A stretch of DNA of 64,000 nt. It comes from Mucilaginibacter robiniae (GTDB lineage: Bacteria; Bacteroidota; Bacteroidia; Sphingobacteriales; Sphingobacteriaceae). The notes below the pieces were generated by a model. It made no database searches, was not told where the DNA came from, and saw nothing but the letters and a program-made list of their open reading frames with translations. The stretch spans positions 1,736,001-1,800,000 of the forward strand of contig NZ_CP051682.1 of assembly GCF_012849215.1 (NCBI RefSeq). The letters run 5' to 3'. A program made the position numbers and the translations under genes. Below are positions 57,762 to 64,000 of this stretch, piece after piece. Within the stretch, counting starts at the first letter, position 1. Each line of letters begins with the position of its first letter.

Positions 57762-58081
57762 CCACTAAACATTCAGTTCAAAAAAATGGAGGTTTGATTA
57801 AACCTCCATTTTTTTATAGGTAAATCCGGCATCCGGAACATCTCTTAATATATTCTTGCCTTACAGGCTTTAGCTCTCAAATTTTCCATGCTGGAAAAAT
57901 GATAGCTCCAATATAGCTGCACAATAGTCATACCTCTCCTTGCTTTTATTTAATAATCAGACTCTTATCTAAACTAAAGGTTTATTTTATTATTGTAATA
58001 AGTAATTCCATTTTCGCTTTAATAATGATGTAACATTTTGAATGTATGCCATGTCCAACATGTATTCAACAACTTATCATT
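57762..58081. other. Intergenic region after pyk
   Basis: A gap of 320 bases that holds the pyk terminator near its left end and the promoter area of the next gene. I see no ORF, tRNA or repeat in the remaining AT-rich part. Confidence 0.4.
57780..57816 (+). terminator. Rho-independent terminator after pyk
   Basis: Arms of 15 bases (57781-57795 and 57800-57814) with the loop GATT, ending in a run of seven T (57809-57815). Confidence 0.85.
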
Positions 58082-58876
58082 ATGTTAAAGCCCTATTATC
58101 ATTTTTATTTAATAGCCACGCTTTTGCTGGCCACAACGGTAGCGTACGCACAAACTGACACCATCAATTTCAGCAACCGCCGGTTAAACACAGCTTATCT
58201 TACACCTGGCTTAAAACAGTATTTAGTTTACACACAAAACCCATTGCGGCATAAAACACTTGGCTTAGGCTACTGGGTGCGTGATGTACAGGTACAAACC
58301 CGGCAGCACAAAAAAGTATTTGTTATTCAACAGCACTGGTACGGGAATGACACGCTTAATTATCGCACGGTTACTTCGGTGAATCAGGCCGACAATTTTG
58401 CGCCAATCTATCATGCCGAAACGGTAAAAGGCATCACTAAAGCTTACAATTGGAATGCAGCCAGCATGAGCGGAGCCGATACTGTAATGAACAATGCAGC
58501 CAAAAGCTTCTCGTTAAACTTCAAGGTTCCTAATTTTAATTGGAATTTGGATATGGAAACGTTTGAGATGCTTCCTTTAGCCGCCGGTAAAACGTTTGCC
58601 ATCAATTTTTACGATGCTGGCATAGGTACACCAGAATACGTTATTTACCAAGTACAAGGCAGCGAACCGCTGATACTATTGGACAACCAGAAGGTAGATT
58701 GCTGGAAGCTTTTTTATGAAGGTAAAATGCCCAATGGCGCCCCATATACGCAAACCTTCTGGATCAGCAAGAAATCGCATGAAATGCTTAAAGAAGAAGA
58801 CGTGGCTGGCGGTTTAATACGTTATAAAATTAAGCTGCCTGGTACTACGCCTGATATCGTAAGCCGATTTAAATAA
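58082..58876 (+). CDS. Hypothetical secreted protein (264 aa)
   Basis: The ATG at 58082 opens with a signal peptide (MLKPYYHFYLIATLLLATTVAYAQ); an earlier frame has no such start. The mature part is all-beta in appearance (YLVYTQNPLRHKTLGLGYWVRDVQV, KVFVIQQHWYGNDTLNYRTV, FWISKKSHEMLKEE). The overall shape, with a strand-rich body and a closing WISKKSHEMLK motif, resembles DUF3108-type periplasmic proteins, but this is weak. It is a single gene followed by a bidirectional terminator. Confidence 0.78.
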   Translation: MLKPYYHFYLIATLLLATTVAYAQTDTINFSNRRLNTAYLTPGLKQYLVYTQNPLRHKTLGLGYWVRDVQVQTRQHKKVFVIQQHWYGNDTLNYRTVTSVNQADNFAPIYHAETVKGITKAYNWNAASMSGADTVMNNAAKSFSLNFKVPNFNWNLDMETFEMLPLAAGKTFAINFYDAGIGTPEYVIYQVQGSEPLILLDNQKVDCWKLFYEGKMPNGAPYTQTFWISKKSHEMLKEEDVAGGLIRYKIKLPGTTPDIVSRFK

Positions 58877-58938
58877 ACCTGTATATTAAACATTTACATG
58901 GCTGGATAAAAGCTTAACATAGGCACAAACCAGAACAA

Positions 58939-58980
58939 ATAAAAAGAGCCTGCTGTGAACAGCAGGCTCTTTTTATTTTA
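58939..58980. terminator. Bidirectional terminator
   Basis: Perfect 16-base arms (58941-58956 and 58959-58974) have T-runs on both strands. It lies between convergent genes, the secreted 264-aa protein (+) and the first LruC lipoprotein (-). Confidence 0.85.
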
Positions 58981-58992
58981 TAGCTATAAAAT

Positions 58993-61083
58993 TTATTTTG
59001 AATAAATTTTGCTAGCGTCACGGTAACCGGCAGCAGTGTTGCTGTACCAGTCAGTGTAAGAGGTACCACCTATACCTGCCCAGTCTGAGAAGTGCAGGAA
59101 GGCTTTATCTATACTAACACCTTCGTATGGATAGTTAAAGGTACTAGTAAATTGAATAGCCCAAGGCCAGTTTTCTTTTGAAATATAGTATTTGCTGCTT
59201 GACGGAACAGATGAGTCATCATCAGTACCAAACAGCTTAGTGGTAGCTTTGTCTGTTGGTGCAAAACCTGGTAAGTGCACCTCATACCCTCTGCGCAAGT
59301 TGCTGATCAGGAATGGGTTGAAAGAGGCTGGCAATAAGCTGGCTTGATCAACAGGTGAAGTCAGGTTAACTTGTACAGTTGCCACATCACTGGTTACTTT
59401 ATCTTTTGAAGCTAAAGTATTAATCAGGTATGAACCGTCAGGGTTTTTGATTAAAGCTTCGTGGTTATCAAACGGAATGATTACTGCTTTGCTTTGACCA
59501 GATTCAACACCATTGCTAGCCATAGTGATATAGTTGCTGATAGCTTTCTGACCTGTTACTGAAGATACAGCTGAGGCAGCAATAGGCAATTGTACACCAA
59601 AACCGTTATGGAAAGAAGCACCTGCAGCAGCAATGCTATATTCACCTTTAAAGTCAACTACCTTGTTGCTTGCATTATTTTCGAAAGTGTAACGATAGTT
59701 TACCACCAAGTCATTCAAGTCATAATCGCCTTTTAATGGCCAGTTATCTTCAAAAGCAATGTTAGCATAAGTGCTTGCTGATGGATAGTAGCTGATATAA
59801 GCACGGGTAGCATCATTAGGGAAGGCATCTTGTGCATCTAAAACACCGTCACCATCGCTGTCACCAGCTTTGTCCACTGTAGATACACCATTAGTTGATA
59901 TACCACTTACCGGATTAGATGAAGCATAAATTACAACATCGTTAAAATCATTATCTGACTCAGTTTGTCTGTTTAAATCCTCAAAGCCTATCAAAAATAC
60001 TTTATGCACATCATCATAAAGCGTTACTGTATGCTTTTTAGTAGCTGTAGTAGTTTCAGGATTCAGTGCATAATCTGAATAGAACTTAACAGTATTGGTA
60101 ATTACACCACTGGTGGTGCTCCAAGAGTTTTGCAACAGTACAAAACCGATAGAAGTACCTGCACTGAAACGGCCTAATTTTACTTTATCACCAGAGTTTA
60201 AGCCCCCGGCTGAACCCACTGCAGAAGCATTAGGGAAAATTAAAGTAATTTTATCGATATCAGCAGTACTGGTTGGCGGATTGCCGGTTGTATAAGTATA
60301 ATAACCTAAGCTGCTTACTAAACCTGCACCTTCAGATACAAAGGTAATCCACACGTCTGATGTTGCAGTAACGTTCAGGTTAGGCGTAGCGCTGGTACTC
60401 AAATACTCTGGGTGAGTTTTGGTTAACGGGCTACCTTCTGGTAAAGAAGCATTGATGTATGATAACAATGAAGCATCAATTACATCCGGAGTGCTTTCCA
60501 GATAAACTGGTCTTCCTAATTTAAACGGATAAGTACTGGTGTTTACCACAGCTTGTGATGATGATGTGTATGGGCTTGGGTAAACAATAGTAGGGCTGCT
60601 AGTTGCCGATGTAGTTCTGTTAGTGCTTAAGGCAGTACCATTAGCTGTAGTAGTTATATCTTGAGCCTGGATATCGCCGCTGAAGCCGGTTTTACCACCA
60701 ATAGTAGCAGTAATGCTGTTTGATGAAGAAATTACAGCTTGTGCGTCACGAATTAAACCAACGTAAGCAGGGTCAATAACCAATGTAGAAGTAGAAGCCG
60801 GTACGTTTAACGTAGCTTGCAATACACCACTTTTATCAGTTACGCCTTTGAAAATAACATCGGTAGTATTGGTTGGTAAGTAAACGCTTACTACAACGCC
60901 TGCTAAAGGTTCGCTGTTGTTGGCTTGCAACGTAAGGTTTAATTTTACATTTTTGCTGGTGACATAGGTAAATCCGTCAGGAGCAATTTTACTGGTAGCA
61001 CTGGTATCTTGATTTTTATCCTTCTTGCATGATGAAAAGGCTAGGATACCTGCTAACAAAACATAAGTTAAGTTTTGTTTCAT
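58993..61083 (-). CDS. LruC/DUF4842 domain lipoprotein (copy 1)
   Basis: This 696-residue lipoprotein has the lipobox AFSSC (Cys19). The ATG at 61083 matches the start of its paralogue. Domains in order: an N-terminal Ig-like domain (LNLTLQANNSEPLAGVVVSVYL, about 35-140), a DUF4114-like region (about 255-410, DVWITFVSEGAG ... DNDFNDVVIYASSNP), a calcium-type loop (DSDGDGVLDAQDAFPND) and a C-terminal LruC/DUF4842 domain (NIAFEDNWPLKGDYDLNDLVVNYRY). It is probably surface exposed. It is a tandem paralogue of the next gene; the N-terminal and LruC parts are very similar and the middle loops differ. Confidence 0.9.
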   Translation of the reverse strand: MKQNLTYVLLAGILAFSSCKKDKNQDTSATSKIAPDGFTYVTSKNVKLNLTLQANNSEPLAGVVVSVYLPTNTTDVIFKGVTDKSGVLQATLNVPASTSTLVIDPAYVGLIRDAQAVISSSNSITATIGGKTGFSGDIQAQDITTTANGTALSTNRTTSATSSPTIVYPSPYTSSSQAVVNTSTYPFKLGRPVYLESTPDVIDASLLSYINASLPEGSPLTKTHPEYLSTSATPNLNVTATSDVWITFVSEGAGLVSSLGYYTYTTGNPPTSTADIDKITLIFPNASAVGSAGGLNSGDKVKLGRFSAGTSIGFVLLQNSWSTTSGVITNTVKFYSDYALNPETTTATKKHTVTLYDDVHKVFLIGFEDLNRQTESDNDFNDVVIYASSNPVSGISTNGVSTVDKAGDSDGDGVLDAQDAFPNDATRAYISYYPSASTYANIAFEDNWPLKGDYDLNDLVVNYRYTFENNASNKVVDFKGEYSIAAAGASFHNGFGVQLPIAASAVSSVTGQKAISNYITMASNGVESGQSKAVIIPFDNHEALIKNPDGSYLINTLASKDKVTSDVATVQVNLTSPVDQASLLPASFNPFLISNLRRGYEVHLPGFAPTDKATTKLFGTDDDSSVPSSSKYYISKENWPWAIQFTSTFNYPYEGVSIDKAFLHFSDWAGIGGTSYTDWYSNTAAGYRDASKIYSK

Positions 61084-61229
61084 ATGATAATTAAATTGTT
61101 TAAAAGTTTGTTTTCGTTTTTCTGATAGGCAAATAGCCTTCCAATTATTTATATAATTGATTTTCAAGTAGTTATCTAAATAAATTCATTTCCATGCCTC
61201 CTTAATGTGGGGAACCCAATTCCCAAAGT

Positions 61230-61254
61230 GTATAATATTGTGGTGATATTATAC
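61230..61254. promoter_or_regulatory. Palindrome upstream of LruC copy 1
   Basis: GTATAATAT and ATATTATAC are perfect 9-base inverted arms around a 7-base spacer, about 150 bases upstream of the first LruC start. It may be an operator, or a weak hairpin. Confidence 0.35.
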
Positions 61255-61319
61255 GTTACGTGAAACAAATTGTTTCTATTATGAGAAGGCATGATTATTG
61301 ACAATTTGCTTATAAATAA

Positions 61320-61365
61320 AATAAAACAGAAAAGCCGCTTAAATAAGCGGCTTTTCTGTTTTATT
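61320..61365 (-). terminator. Terminator after LruC copy 2
   Basis: A 21-bp perfect stem (61320-61340 with 61345-61365) and an AAAT loop end the LruC copy 2 transcript on the minus strand, so the two copies are probably separate transcripts. Confidence 0.8.
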
Positions 61366-61372
61366 AATTAAA

Positions 61373-63490
61373 CTACTTGTTGTAAATATTAAGGATATTA
61401 CGATAGCCTGACACAGTATTGCTATACCAATCGGTGAAAGAGCTACCACCTGAAGATGCCCAATCTGAGAAGTGTAAGAATGATTTATCAATGCTCACAC
61501 CTTCAACAGGGTAATTGTAGCCACCAGTAAATTGAATAGCCCAAGGCCAGTTGTATTTAGATACATAATATCTGTTGCTGGCTGGCACCGATGAATCATC
61601 ACCCGTACTAAATAACTTGGTATCTACTTTATCTGTTGGCGCAAAGCCTGGTAAGTGCACCTCATACCCTCTGCGCAGATTACTGATCAGGAATGGGTTG
61701 AAAGAGGCTGCCTGCAACTGTGTTTGAGCAATAGGCGTTGTTAAGCTCAGCTTTACTGTAGCTGTACTGCTAGTTACTTTAGCTTTATCAGCTACTGTAT
61801 TCACCAAATTTGATCCATCAGGATTTTTTGCTAATGCTTCATGGTTATCAAACGGAATAATTACCGCTTTGCTTTGTCCGGCCTCTACGCCATTGCTAGC
61901 AAATGAAATATACTTGCTGATTGTTTTTTGACCAGTTACTGAAGCTACAGCTGAAGCAGTGATAGGCAATTGTACACCAAAACCATTTTTGTAAGCAGCA
62001 CCTGCAGCAGCTACATTGTACTCACCTGTTAAATCAACTACTTGGTTTTGCGCATTGTTAACATAAGTATAACGATAGTTTACTACCAAATCATTCAAGT
62101 CATAGTCACCTTTATCAGGCCAGTGATCTTCAAAACCAATGTTAGCAAAGGTATTTTGAGACGGATAGTAGTTAATGTAAGCTCGTTTTGGATCATTAGG
62201 GAACTGATCTACATCATCAGGCACACCATCACTATCCGAGTCACCCACACCTTTATCTACACTTGCCACCCCATCATGCGAAATAGCAGTTATAGGGTTC
62301 GAGGTTGCATATACCACAACGTCGTTAAAGTCATTATCTGAAGTACCAGTTTGACGGTTCTTGTCTTCAAAACCAATCAGATATACTTTGTGCACATCAT
62401 CATACAATAATACGGTGTGCTTTTTAGTAGCTGCAGTAGTTTCAGGGTTCAGTGCAGTAGTAGAATAGAATTTGGTGATGCTACTACCGGTATATACACC
62501 ACTGCCACTCCATCCGCTAGAGATCAACACGAAGCCGATTGATGTACCAGGCTGAAATACACCTAAATGTACTTTATCTCCCCCTTGTAAACCACCACCT
62601 GAACCGTAAGCTGATGCATTAGGGAAAATATAAGTAACACTATCAATACCACCATTAGCAGTACCACCAGTATTACTGGTAGGCGGATGCCCGGTTTTGT
62701 AAGTGTAAAAACCTAAGGCATTCTTGTTACCAGCACCTTCAGATACGAAGGTAATCCACACATCGGCCTTTGCAGTAATGTTCAAGTCAGGAATAGCTGC
62801 ACTGGCTAAGTACTCAGGGTGAGTGGTAGTTAAAGCCTGACTTTCTGGCAACGATGAATTTACGTAGCTTAACATGGTTGCATCAATTACATCCGGTGCA
62901 AGCAAGTAAGACGGGCGACCTAAGCTCTTCGGATAAGTTTTGGTATCCACAAAAGCATTATCAGCGGTATAGCCTGGCAAATACGCATAGTCTGTGCTTG
63001 ATGTACCGGTAGTTTGCAGATTTGACGAAGCCGTTACGTAGGTAGCCATATTAGTACTTACATCTTCAGGTACAATATCGCCGCTGAAACCATTTTTACC
63101 ACCAATGGTAGCAGTAATACTGTTTGATGAAGAAATTACAGCTTGCGCGTTACGGATTAAACCAATATATGATGGATCGATAATCAGTCTGGTAGTTGAA
63201 GCGGGCACAGTAACAGTACCTTGCAACACGCCATTTTTATCAGTAATACCTTTAAAAATCACATCAGAGGTGCTGGTAGGCAAATAAACGCTTACCATAA
63301 CGCCTGCTAAAGCCGTGTTGTTGTTGGCTTGCAAGGTAACATTCAGGTTTACATTCTTGCTGGTTGCAAAGTTAAAGCCGTCGGGGGCAATTTTGTTACT
63401 GGAGGTTTGCGTGCTTTGCCCCTGGTCTTTTTTGCAGGAGGTAAACGCAAGAATACCCGCCAGCATAATGCAGGTAAAGTTTTGCTTCAT
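61373..63490 (-). CDS. LruC/DUF4842 domain lipoprotein (copy 2)
   Basis: This 705-residue lipoprotein has the lipobox AFTSC (Cys19) and the same domain order as its neighbour: Ig-like domain (about 35-140), DUF4114-like middle (DVWITFVSEGAGNKNALGF ... DNDFNDVVVYATSNP), a calcium-type loop (DSDSDGVPDDVDQFPND) and the LruC/DUF4842 C-terminus (NIGFEDHWPDKGDYDLNDLV). The two copies share long identical stretches such as SNLRRGYEVHLPGFAPTDK. The linker around residues 135-180 differs strongly. It probably arose by tandem duplication. Confidence 0.9.
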   Translation of the reverse strand: MKQNFTCIMLAGILAFTSCKKDQGQSTQTSSNKIAPDGFNFATSKNVNLNVTLQANNNTALAGVMVSVYLPTSTSDVIFKGITDKNGVLQGTVTVPASTTRLIIDPSYIGLIRNAQAVISSSNSITATIGGKNGFSGDIVPEDVSTNMATYVTASSNLQTTGTSSTDYAYLPGYTADNAFVDTKTYPKSLGRPSYLLAPDVIDATMLSYVNSSLPESQALTTTHPEYLASAAIPDLNITAKADVWITFVSEGAGNKNALGFYTYKTGHPPTSNTGGTANGGIDSVTYIFPNASAYGSGGGLQGGDKVHLGVFQPGTSIGFVLISSGWSGSGVYTGSSITKFYSTTALNPETTAATKKHTVLLYDDVHKVYLIGFEDKNRQTGTSDNDFNDVVVYATSNPITAISHDGVASVDKGVGDSDSDGVPDDVDQFPNDPKRAYINYYPSQNTFANIGFEDHWPDKGDYDLNDLVVNYRYTYVNNAQNQVVDLTGEYNVAAAGAAYKNGFGVQLPITASAVASVTGQKTISKYISFASNGVEAGQSKAVIIPFDNHEALAKNPDGSNLVNTVADKAKVTSSTATVKLSLTTPIAQTQLQAASFNPFLISNLRRGYEVHLPGFAPTDKVDTKLFSTGDDSSVPASNRYYVSKYNWPWAIQFTGGYNYPVEGVSIDKSFLHFSDWASSGGSSFTDWYSNTVSGYRNILNIYNK

Positions 63491-64000
63491 AAATATAATT
63501 AAGTAAGGGTTAAATATTTGCTATTTCGAATATCATTGGCGAGATATAAATAACTATTAAGCATTATTATCTGCCGAAAGTGACATGTAGTTTAATGTTG
63601 TTAATAAATTATGATAAAGTGGCTCTTGTTCAGGCGTCTTTTACGCAAACTTAACCCATAGAGTTACATCTTCTTTAATCAAAACTTACTAATAATCTTT
63701 AACTTAAGAGCAAATAAAACAGACTTTCAGCTGCTGAAAAACCACGCTTGGGGAGCAATTAAGTGTGGTTAAAACACTCTTGGTGTTTTACAGGTGTAAA
63801 TAGTACACAAAAGAATATAATTAGCAAATAAGCATCACAAGGCACAACAACCACAAACAGCTATCGTAAAGGGCATTTATTCAAAAAAAGATTTTATAAA
63901 AATTTCGATCTACCCCTTTATGGGTAGGGCCAACTGGCAAGCTAGAGATAAGTTCTAAGCTGGAGAATAATTTAAACCTGAAGAAAAATATTTATTTTTC
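63491..64000. other. Non-coding end of the window
   Basis: In these 510 bases I find no supported ORF. They should contain the promoter of LruC copy 2 on the minus strand. Small inverted repeats are visible, for example AAAACAC / GTGTTTT near 63771-63791 and CTACCC / GGGTAG at 63910-63927. The upstream gene, if any, lies beyond the window. Confidence 0.4.

Noticed and set aside
63910..63927. CTACCC / GGGTAG inverted repeat as an operator
   Set aside because: The arms are only six bases long, no promoter is clear beside it, and no second copy was found in this window.

Overview
The window is a 64 kb piece of a Bacteroidota chromosome, most likely Sphingobacteriaceae (Mucilaginibacter/Pedobacter-like). 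The evidence is a SusC/SusD pair, a DUF5686 barrel, two LruC/DUF4842 lipoproteins, an IPExxxVDY protein, a DnaG without zinc ligands, Bacteroidota-type promoter boxes (TAnnTTTG, sometimes with TTTG about 20 nt upstream), weak Shine-Dalgarno signals and moderate GC. The genus is inferred from remembered family resemblance, not from a search.

Layout. 1-8030: a + strand RHS/YD-repeat locus. It holds the end of a coiled-coil surface or fibre protein, a secreted YD-repeat protein, a secreted DUF6443/RHS-core protein whose AT-rich tip carries HEMFH, and a small exported partner gene. 8156-14942 (-): LD-carboxypeptidase, then a SusC-SusD-DUF4397 export/uptake operon. 15320-21674 (-): a tripartite RND efflux operon (small membrane protein, adaptor, permease, outer membrane channel); the permease gene has a one-base frameshift near its 5' end. 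21928-28908: RRM protein, unknown protein, pgi, BamE-like lipoprotein, and a dnaG-yraN-glutaminyl cyclase operon. 29063-37168: DUF6882-like gene, asnS, DUF5686 barrel, kbl, and pheS coupled to a degenerate Rieske-like lipoprotein and a TetR regulator. 37415-41624: fimbrillin-like lipoprotein, GH5 glucanase, CreD and a small zinc-ribbon membrane protein. 41756-50756: a possible 37-residue protein, rlmD, PyrR-like phosphoribosyltransferase, a ParDE/RelBE-like toxin-antitoxin pair, aroK, an M13 peptidase, pnuC, miaE, a membrane/SRPBCC protein and nadD. 50882-57761: gmk, yicC, a regulatory-domain protein, rnc-fabF-acpP, IPExxxVDY protein and pyk. 58082-63490: a secreted protein and two tandem LruC lipoproteins.

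Most of the middle is housekeeping: replication priming, translation, fatty acid synthesis, glycolysis, NAD and shikimate pathways. Accessory or envelope functions sit at both ends and in the SusCD and RND operons. The RHS locus is the best candidate for something undescribed: a possible surface-delivered metallopeptidase tip with an exported, translationally coupled partner. Other points of interest are the RND frameshift, two matching palindromes at the creD promoter, a possible 37-residue gene with its own promoter, a cluster of TGTWACA motifs after the TetR gene, and a set of promoter -7 boxes only 3-7 nt from start codons, which suggests leaderless mRNAs. No rRNA, tRNA, CRISPR array or insertion sequence was recognised.
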